A DNA stretch of 5,904 bases from Actinomycetes bacterium (GTDB lineage: Bacteria > Actinomycetota > Actinomycetes > Actinomycetales > Cellulomonadaceae): NCBI GenBank assembly GCA_023430425.1, contig JAEZAR010000286.1, positions 1-5,904 of the forward strand, in the 5' to 3' direction. Position 1 is the first letter of the stretch, and every line of letters begins with the position of its first letter. The notes beneath the pieces were generated by a model that was not told where the DNA came from, made no database searches, and was given only the letters and a program-made list of their open reading frames with translations. Positions 1 through 5,650 of this stretch are shown in pieces. The position numbers were made by a program, and so were the translations under genes.

Positions 1-167
1 TCGCGGAGCCGAACGAGCGGGCGGCCGAGGCCACCGAGCCCGCCGAGGCTGCCGAGCCGGCGGCGGAGCCCGCCGAGGCTGCCGAGCCGGCGGCGGAGCC
101 CACCGAGGCTGCCGAGTCCGCTGAGCCCGCTGAGCCCGCTGAGCCCGCTGAGCCCGCTGAGAAGTGA
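1..167 (+). CDS. rpsB: 30S ribosomal protein S2, C-terminal tail only (5' end outside window)
   Basis: Only the last 54 codons are present, read from base 3 to a TGA at 165-167. The peptide is almost entirely Ala, Glu and Pro with one Asn, two Arg, a few Thr/Ser and a final Lys, in AEP-, TEP- and AAEP-type repeats. It is strongly acidic and surely disordered. None of the folded S2 core is in the window, so the identification rests on context: rpsB directly precedes tsf in most bacteria, and many actinobacterial S2 proteins carry an acidic Ala/Glu-rich C-terminal extension. S2 binds the back of the 30S subunit near S1. The reading frame is certain because the opposite choice would break the codon-periodic repeats. 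Codon use is odd: GCT for Ala is frequent here and rare in the neighbouring genes, as expected of a tract grown by repeat expansion. The gap to tsf is 45 bp. Confidence 0.85.
   Translation, partial: AEPNERAAEATEPAEAAEPAAEPAEAAEPAAEPTEAAESAEPAEPAEPAEPAEK
31..120 (+). repeat. Three imperfect 30-bp tandem repeats in the S2 tail
   Basis: Bases 31-60, 61-90 and 91-120 are three copies of a 30-bp unit, each differing from the next at three positions. Bases 36-71 recur exactly as 66-101. The unit is ten codons long (roughly AAEPAEAAEP), so gain or loss of a copy would keep the frame. It lies wholly within the S2 C-terminal tail. Confidence 0.9.
120..161 (+). repeat. 9-bp in-frame tandem repeat GCTGAGCCC, 4.7 copies
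   Basis: GCTGAGCCC occurs four times perfectly (120-128, 129-137, 138-146, 147-155), followed by a partial GCTGAG (156-161). It encodes (Ala-Glu-Pro)4-Ala-Glu just before the terminal Lys and stop. Perfect identity down to the uncommon GCT codon suggests recent slippage expansion rather than selection on the peptide alone. Confidence 0.93.
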
Positions 168-201
168 CCGTGCCGGCCACCGGCCGACCCTGCGAACCGA
201 C

Positions 202-206
202 AAGGA
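202..206 (+). promoter_or_regulatory. Ribosome binding site of tsf (decides the start)
   Basis: AAGGA ends six bases before ATG 213. An in-frame GTG at 210 would leave only three bases and would add one extra Met before the conserved start of EF-Ts. ATG 213 is therefore preferred. Confidence 0.75.
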
Positions 207-212
207 CGTGTG

Positions 213-1052
213 ATGGCGAACTACACCGCCGCTGACATCAAGGCCCTGCGCGAGGCCACGGGCGCCGGCATGCTCGACGTGAAGAAGGCGCTCGACGAGG
301 CCGACGGCGACATCGCCAAGGCCACCGAGATCATCCGGGTCAAGGGCCTCAAGGGCATCGCGAAGCGCGAGGGCCGTGCGGCGTCGGACGGCCTCGTGGC
401 CGCTCACGTCGCCGACGCGGCCGACGGCCAGGTCGGCGTGCTCATCGAGCTGAACTCGGAGACCGACTTCGTCGCCAAGGCGGAGAAGTTCATCGCGCTC
501 GCGGACCAGGTGCTGGCCGCCGCGGTCGCGACCGGCACCGACGACGTCGCGGCCGTGCTCGGCGCGGACGCCGGCGGGCGTACGGTGGCCGAGGCGATCG
601 ACGAGACCGCCGCCGTCATCGGCGAGAAGCTCCAGCTGCGTCGCGTGGCGCGGGTGAGCGCGCCGCGCGTGACCGTGTACCTGCACAAGGTCAACAAGGA
701 CCTGCCCCCGCAGGTCGGCGTGCTCGTCGGGTCCGACGAGGCCGGGGCGGCCGTCGCCAAGGACGTCGCGATGCACATCGCCGCGTACTCGCCGTCGTAC
801 CTGAGCCGCGACGAGGTGCCGGCCGACACGGTCGCCGCCGAGCGCCGGATCGCCGAGGAGACCGCCCGCAACGAGGGCAAGCCGGAGGGCGCTCTCGGCA
901 AGATCGTCGAGGGCCGTCTCACCGGCTTCTTCAAGGAGAACGTCCTGGTCGACCAGGCGTTCGCGAAGGACCAGAAGAAGTCCGTCGCCCAGGTGCTCGC
1001 CGAGGTCGGCGGCACGGTGACGTCCTTCGCCCGCTTCCGCGTGGGAGCCTGA
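213..1052 (+). CDS. tsf: Elongation factor Ts
   Basis: This cytosolic factor is the guanine-nucleotide exchange factor of EF-Tu: it drives GDP off EF-Tu so that EF-Tu can take up GTP and aminoacyl-tRNA again. The protein has 279 residues, within the usual size for actinobacteria. Residues 1 to about 55 form the N-terminal UBA-like domain ([20 protein letters not shown] onward), which docks on the EF-Tu G domain. The family signature SETDFVAK is at 82-89. D85 and F86 correspond to the E. coli Asp80/Phe81 pair that pushes into EF-Tu and disturbs the magnesium site. Later family blocks are present: MHIAAYSP around 187 and the GK(I/V)VEGRL...FF stretch near the C-terminus. It lies 45 bp after rpsB, in its standard place, and is followed by a 100-bp gap with a strong hairpin. 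Nothing is missing or unusual. Confidence 0.98.
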   Translation: MANYTAADIKALREATGAGMLDVKKALDEADGDIAKATEIIRVKGLKGIAKREGRAASDGLVAAHVADAADGQVGVLIELNSETDFVAKAEKFIALADQVLAAAVATGTDDVAAVLGADAGGRTVAEAIDETAAVIGEKLQLRRVARVSAPRVTVYLHKVNKDLPPQVGVLVGSDEAGAAVAKDVAMHIAAYSPSYLSRDEVPADTVAAERRIAEETARNEGKPEGALGKIVEGRLTGFFKENVLVDQAFAKDQKKSVAQVLAEVGGTVTSFARFRVGA

Positions 1053-1061
1053 CACCCGGGA

Positions 1062-1101
1062 GGCTGCGGCCCGCGTGCCCCTGGGGCCGGGGGCCGCAGC
1101 C
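1062..1101 (+). terminator. Strong hairpin between tsf and pyrH, possible U-less terminator or attenuator
   Basis: GGCTGCGGCCC (1062-1072) pairs perfectly with GGGCCGCAGCC (1091-1101), giving an 11-bp GC-rich stem. The 18-nt loop contains a smaller inner stem (GCCC 1077-1080 with GGGC 1084-1087). The hairpin starts 9 bases after the tsf stop and ends about 50 bases before the pyrH start. No T-run follows, so it is not a textbook intrinsic terminator. Actinomycete terminators often lack one, so partial termination, RNA processing or stabilisation of the upstream mRNA end are all possible. The structure is seen; the function is inferred. Confidence 0.5.
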
Positions 1102-1136
1102 GCACCCGACAGCAGACGACGACCGCCGGCACCGGC

Positions 1137-1149
1137 GGAGGGTGGAGGG
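1137..1149 (+). promoter_or_regulatory. Double Shine-Dalgarno tract of pyrH
   Basis: Two GGAGGG motifs lie in tandem at 1137-1142 and 1144-1149, followed by GTG 1153. The distances from motif end to start are ten and three bases. This purine tract selects GTG 1153. The frame is open further upstream to a GTG at 1075, but that codon lies inside the hairpin loop and has no such site. Confidence 0.7.
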
Positions 1150-1152
1150 ACC

Positions 1153-1956
1153 GTGGCGCACACCGCCGAGGCCGACCGGACGGCGCCCGACGGACCGATC
1201 GGGGTGACGGAGCCGATCCCGCTCACCGAGCCGACGGAGCCCGCCGAGCACGTCCGCAGGGTCCTGCTGAAGCTGTCGGGGGAGACCTTCGGGGGCGGCA
1301 GCATCGGGCTGGCGCCCGACGTCGTCCGGCGCGTCGCCGAGGAGATCGCGGCGGCCGTGCGCGAGGGCGTCCAGGTCGCGGTCGTCGTCGGCGGCGGGAA
1401 CTTCTTCCGCGGGGCCGAGCTGACGAAGTCGGGGCTGGACCGGGCGCGCGCGGACTACATGGGCATGCTCGGCACGGTGATGAACTGCCTGGCGCTGCAG
1501 GACTTCCTCGAGCAGGCCGGTGTGCAGACCCGGGTGCAGACGGCGATCGCGATGGGCCAGGTGGCCGAGCCCTACATCCCCCTCAAGGCCATCCGGCACA
1601 TGGAGAAGGGCCGCGTCGTCATCTTCGGTGCGGGGGCCGGCCTGCCGTACTTCAGCACGGACACCGTCAGCGTGCAGCGCGCCCTGGAGACCCACTGCGA
1701 CGAGGTCCTCATGGGCAAGAACGGCGTCGACGGCGTCTACACCGCCGATCCGCGCCACGACCCGACCGCCACCCGCTTCGAGCAGCTGACCTACACGCAG
1801 GCCCTGGTCAGCGGCCTGGAGGTGATGGACGCGACGGCCCTGAGCATGTGCCGCGACAACGGTGTGCGGATGCGCGTGTTCGGCATGGAGACCCGGGGCA
1901 ACGTCACCGCCGCGCTCCGGGGTGAGAAGATCGGGACGCTGCTCACCGAGCCGTGA
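1153..1956 (+). CDS. pyrH: Uridylate (UMP) kinase
   Basis: This enzyme phosphorylates UMP to UDP with ATP, the step leading to UTP, CTP and dTTP. It is a hexameric cytosolic enzyme of the amino-acid-kinase fold, unrelated to eukaryotic UMP/CMP kinases. The protein has 267 residues. The kinase core starts with VLLKLSGE (37-44; K40, S42, G43 and E44 in the phosphate-binding loop). It continues with GGGNFFRG (80-87), [11 protein letters not shown] (101-111), a [13 protein letters not shown] loop (159-171) that senses or binds UMP, and [10 protein letters not shown] (191-200) and [12 protein letters not shown] (225-236) at the nucleotide site. Residues 1 to about 34 are a low-complexity acidic leader with TEP motifs that E. 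coli PyrH lacks; N-terminal extensions are common in actinobacterial PyrH. GTG 1153 is chosen because of the double Shine-Dalgarno tract. The gap to frr is 43 bp, so the two are probably co-transcribed. Confidence 0.97.
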   Translation: MAHTAEADRTAPDGPIGVTEPIPLTEPTEPAEHVRRVLLKLSGETFGGGSIGLAPDVVRRVAEEIAAAVREGVQVAVVVGGGNFFRGAELTKSGLDRARADYMGMLGTVMNCLALQDFLEQAGVQTRVQTAIAMGQVAEPYIPLKAIRHMEKGRVVIFGAGAGLPYFSTDTVSVQRALETHCDEVLMGKNGVDGVYTADPRHDPTATRFEQLTYTQALVSGLEVMDATALSMCRDNGVRMRVFGMETRGNVTAALRGEKIGTLLTEP

Positions 1957-1958
1957 GC
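1941..1958 (+). other. Small hairpin over the pyrH stop codon, with a competing alternative stem
   Basis: GCTCAC (1941-1946) and GTGAGC (1953-1958) form a perfect 6-bp stem with a 6-nt loop that encloses the pyrH stop at 1954-1956. The CTCACC segment (1942-1947) can instead pair with GGTGAG (1921-1926) upstream, so the two stems exclude each other. There is no T-run. Short stems like this arise often by chance in GC-rich DNA, so a role is uncertain. Confidence 0.3.
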
Positions 1959-1988
1959 GCACCCGGACCCCGCCAGCTGGACGAGTCG

Positions 1989-1994
1989 AAGGAG
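1989..1994 (+). promoter_or_regulatory. Ribosome binding site of frr
   Basis: AAGGAG sits five bases before GTG 2000. It fixes this GTG as the start and gives the standard 185-residue RRF. The frame stays open upstream into pyrH, but without similarity to RRF. Confidence 0.8.
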
Positions 1995-1999
1995 CACCG

Positions 2000-2557
2000 G
2001 TGATCGACGACACCCTCCTCTCCGCCGAGGAGAAGATGGACAAGGCCATCGAGGTCGCCAAGGAGGACTTCGCGACCATCCGGACGGGCCGTGCGAACCC
2101 GTCCATGTTCAGCAAGATCCTGGTCGACTACTACGGCTCGCCGACGCCGCTGCAGCAGCTCGCGTCGTTCGCCACCCCCGAGGCGCGCACCATCCTGGTC
2201 TCGCCCTTCGACATGAGCTCGATGAAGGCGATCGAGAAGGCGATCCGCGACTCCGACCTCGGGGTCAACCCGACCGACGACGGCAAGATCATCCGCGTCG
2301 TCCTGCCCCAGCTCACCGAGGAGCGGCGACGCGAGTACGTCAAGCTCGCGCGGCACAAGGCCGAGGAGGCGCGCGTCTCCGTGCGCAACGTCCGTCGGCA
2401 CGCCAAGGACGAGCTCGACCGGATCGTCCGCGACGGCGAGGCCGGCGAGGACGAGGTGGTGCGCGCCGAGAAGGAGCTCGAGCAGCTCACCAAGCGCCAC
2501 GTCGACCAGGTCGACCAGCTGCTGGCGCACAAGGAGAGCGAGCTCCTCGAGGTCTGA
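2000..2557 (+). CDS. frr: Ribosome recycling factor
   Basis: RRF works with EF-G to split the post-termination 70S complex into subunits, freeing mRNA and tRNA. The protein has 185 residues, exactly the typical length. Domain I is the long three-helix bundle made of residues 1 to about 30 and about 105-185. Domain II, the small beta/alpha/beta insert, spans roughly 31-104 and includes TIRTGRANP (26-34), the [13 protein letters not shown] block (43-55) and [16 protein letters not shown] (95-110). The basic cluster VRNVRR (128-133) includes R132, matching the conserved Arg of E. coli RRF needed for ribosome binding. The start is GTG 2000 with AAGGAG in front. The stop TGA shares its last A with the ATG of cdsA (TGATG), so the two genes are probably translationally coupled. 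Pairing of frr with pyrH upstream is near universal. Confidence 0.98.
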   Translation: MIDDTLLSAEEKMDKAIEVAKEDFATIRTGRANPSMFSKILVDYYGSPTPLQQLASFATPEARTILVSPFDMSSMKAIEKAIRDSDLGVNPTDDGKIIRVVLPQLTEERRREYVKLARHKAEEARVSVRNVRRHAKDELDRIVRDGEAGEDEVVRAEKELEQLTKRHVDQVDQLLAHKESELLEV

Positions 2558-3417
2558 TGACGGTATCCCCGATGACCGAGCCGACCGCTGCGCCCGCGAG
2601 CACCCCGCGGGCGGGACGCGACCTGCCGGTCGCCGTCGCGGTCGGGCTCGGCCTGCTCGGGCTCGTCGTCGCCTCGCTGTGGTTCCGCAAGGAGGGCTTC
2701 GCCGTCCTCGTCGTCGTGGCGTGCACCGCCGCGCTGTGGGAGCTCGCGCAGGCCCTGACCCGCCGCGGCATCCACATCCCGCTGCTGCCGCTCGTCGTCG
2801 GCATGGTGGGCATCCTCGTCTCGGCGTACACCTCCGGGGCCGAGGCCCTCCTGGTGGCGTTCCTGCTCACGGTGGGCGGCGTCGTCGTCTGGCGGGTGCT
2901 GGACGGCGGTGGTGCACAGGCGCTGCGCGACGCGGCCGCCGGCACGTTCGCCGCCGCCTACATCCCCTTCATGGCCGGGTTCGTCATGCTCATGCTCGCC
3001 GAGCCCGACGGCCGCTGGCGGGTGGGCCTGTTCGTGCTCCTGGTCGTCGCGAGCGACACGGGCGGCTACGTCGCGGGCGTGCTCGCCGGACGGCACCCGC
3101 TCGCGCCGTCGGTCAGCCCGAAGAAGACGTGGGAGGGCATGGCGGGCTCGATGGTCCTGGCCTGCACGGTCGGCGCGGTCGGCATGGTGTGGGTGTTCGA
3201 GGCCCCGGTCCTGGTGGGCGTCGCGCTGGGCGTGGCCTCGGTCCTCGCCGCGACCCTCGGCGACCTCGCCGAGTCGCTCCTCAAACGGGACCTCGCCCTG
3301 AAGGACATGGGCACGCTGCTGCCGGGCCACGGCGGCGTCCTCGACCGGATCGACGCGATGCTCCTGACGGCACCGCTCGTCCACCTCGTGCTCCTCGCGC
3401 TGGTGCCGGCGGCATGA
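2557..3417 (+). CDS. cdsA: Phosphatidate cytidylyltransferase (CDP-diacylglycerol synthase)
   Basis: This integral membrane enzyme makes CDP-diacylglycerol from phosphatidic acid and CTP with release of pyrophosphate. The product is the precursor of phosphatidylglycerol, cardiolipin and phosphatidylinositol. The protein has 286 residues and about eight hydrophobic spans (near 23-42, 47-66, 76-90, 96-113, 132-149, 156-173, 196-213 and 217-234, with a last one at 267-284). Conserved family blocks are present: SDTGGY (166-171), SPKKTWEG (187-194), LGDLAES (234-240) and the full family signature at 240-266, with S240, K243-R244, K249-D250, H258-G259-G260, D263-R264 and D266 all in place. The first 22 residues are a polar leader. 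ATG 2557 overlaps the frr stop by one base and has only a weak GAGG nearby, which suggests coupling. A second in-frame ATG at 2572 is possible. The 3' end overlaps rlmN by four bases (ATGA). Confidence 0.96.
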   Translation: MTVSPMTEPTAAPASTPRAGRDLPVAVAVGLGLLGLVVASLWFRKEGFAVLVVVACTAALWELAQALTRRGIHIPLLPLVVGMVGILVSAYTSGAEALLVAFLLTVGGVVVWRVLDGGGAQALRDAAAGTFAAAYIPFMAGFVMLMLAEPDGRWRVGLFVLLVVASDTGGYVAGVLAGRHPLAPSVSPKKTWEGMAGSMVLACTVGAVGMVWVFEAPVLVGVALGVASVLAATLGDLAESLLKRDLALKDMGTLLPGHGGVLDRIDAMLLTAPLVHLVLLALVPAA

Positions 3418-4547
3418 GCCCCGCCGCCCCCGGGCCGGCCCGGCCCGTCCTCGACCTCGCCCCGCCGGCGCGCCGCGGCAAGCCGCCGCGCCACCTGGCC
3501 GACCTCGCCCCCGACGAGCGGGCCGCCGTCGTCGTGGAGGCGGGGGAGCAGCCGTTCCGCGCGAGACAGGTCGCCACCCACTACTTCGGCCACCTCACCG
3601 ACGACCCGGACCGGATGACGGACCTGCCCCGGCGCCTGCGCGAGGACCTCGTGCCGGCGCTCCTCCCGCCGCTGGTGACGCCGGTGCGCACCATCACGGC
3701 CGACGGCGGGACGACCGTGAAGACGCTGTGGTCGCTGCACGACGGGGTCCGGATCGAGTCGGTCCTCATGCGCTACCCGGGGCGGGCCACGCTGTGCGTC
3801 TCGAGCCAGGCCGGCTGCGGGATGGCCTGCCCGTTCTGCGCGACCGGCCAGCTCGGCCTCACGCGGAACCTGTCCGCCGCGGAGATCGTCGACCAGGTCC
3901 GCCGTGCGGCGCTGGCCCTGCGCGACGGCGAGGTCGCGGGCGGGCCCGGGCGGCTCTCCAACGTCGTCTTCATGGGGATGGGCGAGCCGCTGGCCAACTA
4001 CCGGGCCGTGCTCGACGCCGTCCGCCGGATGATCGCCCCGGTCCCCGACGGGTTCGGCATGTCCGCGCGGGGGATCACCGTCTCGACGGTCGGCCTCGTC
4101 CCGGCGATCGACCGTCTTGCGGGGGAGGGGCTGCCCGTGACGCTCGCCCTGTCGCTGCACGCCCCCGACGACGAGCTGCGCACGGAGCTGGTGCCGATCA
4201 CCACCCGGTGGAGCGTGGACGAGGCCCTGGACGCCGCCCACCGGTACGCGACGACGACGGGGCGCCGGGTGAGCATCGAGTACGCGCTCATCCGCGACAT
4301 GAACGACCACGCGTGGCGGGCCCGGCTGCTCGCCACCAAGCTGCTCGAGCGAGGCCGGGGGTGGGTGCACGTCAACCCGATCCCGCTCAACCCGACCCCG
4401 GGGTCCGTGTGGACCGCGAGCGACCCCGCCGTCGAGGCGCGGTTCGTGGCGGAGCTGCGGGCGGCCGGGATCCCGACGACCGTGCGCGACACGCGCGGCA
4501 GCGACATCGACGGCGCCTGCGGGCAGCTCGCGGCGGAGGAGAGATGA
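3414..4547 (+). CDS. rlmN: Dual-specificity RNA methyltransferase RlmN
   Basis: RlmN is a radical-SAM enzyme that methylates C2 of adenine 2503 in 23S rRNA, at the entrance of the peptide exit tunnel. In E. coli it also methylates A37 of some tRNAs. The protein has 377 residues. The 4Fe-4S cluster motif CGMACPFC supplies C135, C139 and C142. C128, seven residues earlier in LCVSSQ, matches the catalytic C118 of E. coli, and C369 in the C-terminal DIDGACGQL matches the methyl-carrying C355. E115 corresponds to E. coli E105. The SAM-binding GMGEP is at 188-192 and SLHAPDD at 247-253. The N-terminal part (about 24-100) is the HhH-like RNA-binding accessory domain. Cfr and RlmN share this fold; the housekeeping context and DIDGACGQL favour RlmN. 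ATG 3414 overlaps the cdsA stop and has no clear Shine-Dalgarno, so translation probably depends on cdsA. The frame is open far upstream, but that part is only an out-of-frame reading of cdsA. Confidence 0.97.
   Translation: MSPAAPGPARPVLDLAPPARRGKPPRHLADLAPDERAAVVVEAGEQPFRARQVATHYFGHLTDDPDRMTDLPRRLREDLVPALLPPLVTPVRTITADGGTTVKTLWSLHDGVRIESVLMRYPGRATLCVSSQAGCGMACPFCATGQLGLTRNLSAAEIVDQVRRAALALRDGEVAGGPGRLSNVVFMGMGEPLANYRAVLDAVRRMIAPVPDGFGMSARGITVSTVGLVPAIDRLAGEGLPVTLALSLHAPDDELRTELVPITTRWSVDEALDAAHRYATTTGRRVSIEYALIRDMNDHAWRARLLATKLLERGRGWVHVNPIPLNPTPGSVWTASDPAVEARFVAELRAAGIPTTVRDTRGSDIDGACGQLAAEER
4535..4540 (+). promoter_or_regulatory. Shine-Dalgarno GGAGGA inside the 3' end of rlmN
   Basis: GGAGGA lies over the last Glu-Glu codons of rlmN. 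It is three bases from ATG 4544 (mini-ORF) and 14 from ATG 4555 (DivIVA-repeat gene). The second spacing is longer than usual, so the site may act through the mini-ORF or rely on ribosomes finishing rlmN. Confidence 0.55.
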
Positions 4548-4558
4548 TCCGGGGATGA
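4544..4558 (+). other. Four-codon mini-ORF linking rlmN to the DivIVA-repeat gene
   Basis: ATG ATC CGG GGA TGA encodes MIRG. Its ATG overlaps the rlmN stop as ATGA (4544-4547). Its own TGA (4556-4558) overlaps the ATG of the next gene (4555-4557), again as ATGA. A ribosome re-initiating at 4544 would end exactly on the downstream start. The arrangement is seen directly; that it is translated is inference, and chance is possible. Confidence 0.35.
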
Positions 4559-5112
4559 CCAGGCACACGATGTTCCGCACCGTCGGGCCGCTGCGCAGCG
4601 GGTACGACCCGGACCAGGTGGACACCTTCTTCGCGCACGCCCGGCGGGCGTACGAGGGCGACCGGTCCGAGCCGCTGACGGGGACGGACGTGCGGCGGGC
4701 GGCGTTCGACGTCGTCCGTCGCGGGTACGCCACCGCCGGCGTCGACGCCGCGCTGGACCGCCTCGAGCGTGCCTTCGCCGCACGCCAGCGGGCCGAGTTC
4801 GTCGCCGCCCGCGGCCAGCAGGCATGGATGGAGCAGGTCGCCGGCCGCGCGCGCACCCTCTACGAGCGGCTGCGCCGACCCGACGGCGAGCGGTTCGCGC
4901 CCGCCGCACGCGGCGAGCAGGCGTACTCGCGCGAGGACGTGGACGCCCTCTGCCGGCGGCTCGTGGACTACTTCGACAAGGGCACGCCGTTGACCTCGGA
5001 GGAGATCCGGCAGGCGACGTTCCGGCGCGCGAGCGGTCACGGCGGCTACGCCGAGGCCCCTGTCGACGCGTTCTTCGACCGGGCCGTGGAGGTGCTGCTC
5101 GGCGTCGAGTGA
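4555..5112 (+). CDS. DivIVA-domain repeat protein, function unknown
   Basis: This is a soluble, charged 185-residue protein with no signal peptide or membrane span. It contains four copies of a short motif of the form (G/A)Y-x4-VD with a following Phe/Leu-rich helix: GYDPDQVDTFF at 16-26, GYATAGVDAALDRL at 57-70, AYSREDVDALCRRL at 123-136 and GYAEAPVDAFFDRA at 164-177. Copies 1 and 2 repeat as 3 and 4 at an offset of exactly 107 residues, with PLTGTDVRRAAF (40-51) matching PLTSEEIRQATF (145-156). This resembles the actinobacterial families annotated as DivIVA domain or DivIVA-repeat proteins (TIGR03543/TIGR03544 as I recall them). It is not Wag31/DivIVA itself: the long coiled coil is absent, and residues 78-110 are only a short helical linker. 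A role in envelope growth or division is a family-level guess. It is the last gene of the + strand run. ATG 4555 is favoured by the overlap context; ATG 4570 is an alternative start. Confidence 0.82.
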   Translation: MTRHTMFRTVGPLRSGYDPDQVDTFFAHARRAYEGDRSEPLTGTDVRRAAFDVVRRGYATAGVDAALDRLERAFAARQRAEFVAARGQQAWMEQVAGRARTLYERLRRPDGERFAPAARGEQAYSREDVDALCRRLVDYFDKGTPLTSEEIRQATFRRASGHGGYAEAPVDAFFDRAVEVLLGVE

Positions 5113-5116
5113 CGCC
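5101..5116 (+). terminator. Stem-loop at the convergent gene junction, candidate bidirectional terminator
   Basis: GGCGTC (5101-5106) and GACGCC (5111-5116) form a perfect 6-bp stem closed by the tetraloop GAGT. The stem covers the stop of the DivIVA-repeat gene (5110-5112) and ends four bases before the stop of the opposing PH-domain gene. It has no T-run on either strand. The position is ideal for ending both transcripts, but the stem is short, so support is moderate at best. Confidence 0.35.
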
Positions 5117-5119
5117 CGG

Positions 5120-5644
5120 TCAGCGCTGCTCGCCCTCCGCGGGGATCTCCTCGTCGAGGATGAGCTCCTGCATCTGGAGCATGCGCTTCTCGATGCGGGC
5201 CACGTCGTGCAGCTCCACGTCGCTCTCGTCGCCCGCGGTCTGGACCACCAAGGTGCCGGAGCCGAGGACGCGGTCGAGGAGCGAGCGCCGGTAGCTCACC
5301 GAGTGCACCCGGTCGATGGGGATGTCCCGGCCCTCGCGCGAGAAGACCCCGCGCCGGCTGATGAGCCGACGACTGGTCAGCGTGTCCGTGGACGCGAGCC
5401 AGCCGACGACCGGCCAGACCCCGAGCACGAGGACCGCCAGACCGCCGACCGCGACGACCGCCCACCGCTGCCACGCCTGGTCCTGCGGGCTCGGGAGCCA
5501 CTCGAGGAGCGCGAGGGCGACGAGGGCGCCGACCACGAGGGTCAGCACCACCGGCCAGAAGATGTTCTTCCAGTGGGAGTGCGCCGTGAACACCACGTGC
5601 TCGCCCGCGGCGAGCAGCGACTGCTTGACCATGGCGCGGATCAT
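5120..5644 (-). CDS. PH-domain (bPH_2/YdbS-like, former DUF304) membrane protein
   Basis: The protein has 174 residues if started at the ATG at 5644, or 170 from the ATG at 5632. Neither start has a convincing Shine-Dalgarno, and homologue alignment would decide. A short amphipathic N-terminus (LLAAGEHVVFTAHSHWKN, about 10-27) leads into two membrane spans at about 28-50 and 61-84. After the second span comes a bacterial PH-like domain (about 86-165): TLTSRRLISRRGVFSREGRD at 88-107, then IPIDRVHSV (108-116), a LLDRVLGSGTLVVQTAG strand-turn-strand block (122-138) and a final amphipathic helix (about 146-165). This layout is typical of the bPH_2 family, small membrane proteins widespread in actinobacteria and Firmicutes whose biochemical role is not settled. 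It converges on the DivIVA-repeat gene with 7 bp between stops and diverges from dxr. An in-frame extension to 5776 would run over the dxr coding region and is rejected. Confidence 0.87.
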   Translation of the reverse strand: MIRAMVKQSLLAAGEHVVFTAHSHWKNIFWPVVLTLVVGALVALALLEWLPSPQDQAWQRWAVVAVGGLAVLVLGVWPVVGWLASTDTLTSRRLISRRGVFSREGRDIPIDRVHSVSYRRSLLDRVLGSGTLVVQTAGDESDVELHDVARIEKRMLQMQELILDEEIPAEGEQR

Positions 5645-5650
5645 GCCACC

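Noticed and set aside
172..186. Small stem (GCCGG/CCGGC or CGGCC/GGCCG) between rpsB and tsf
   Set aside because: Only 5 bp with a 3-nt loop, two equal registers and no T-run. This is expected by chance at this GC content.
1075..1152. Upstream GTG start for pyrH at 1075
   Set aside because: It lies within the loop of the tsf-pyrH hairpin and has no Shine-Dalgarno. The added residues are low-complexity, while GTG 1153 has a double purine tract.
931..2115. 394-codon open frame on the - strand opposite tsf, pyrH and frr
   Set aside because: Antisense shadow of three certain genes, with no motif or plausible start site.
2131..3384. 417-codon open frame on the - strand opposite frr and cdsA
   Set aside because: Low-complexity His/Asp/Arg-rich translation, antisense to two certain genes.
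2679..3413. Possible 622-residue fusion form of RlmN starting inside cdsA
   Set aside because: The extra N-terminal part is cdsA read out of frame (Arg/Gly/Pro-rich). The ATG at 3414 overlapping the cdsA stop gives a normal-length RlmN.
3066..4856. 596-codon open frame on the - strand opposite rlmN and parts of its neighbours
   Set aside because: Its composition (Arg, His, Pro, Gly, Asp runs) has no recognisable fold, and it lies antisense to a fully conserved RlmN. Long antisense frames are usual in GC-rich genomes.
5625..5630. TTGACC resembling a -35 box for dxr
   Set aside because: No -10-like sequence occurs at 16-19 bases downstream, and the site is part of the coding start of the PH-domain gene.
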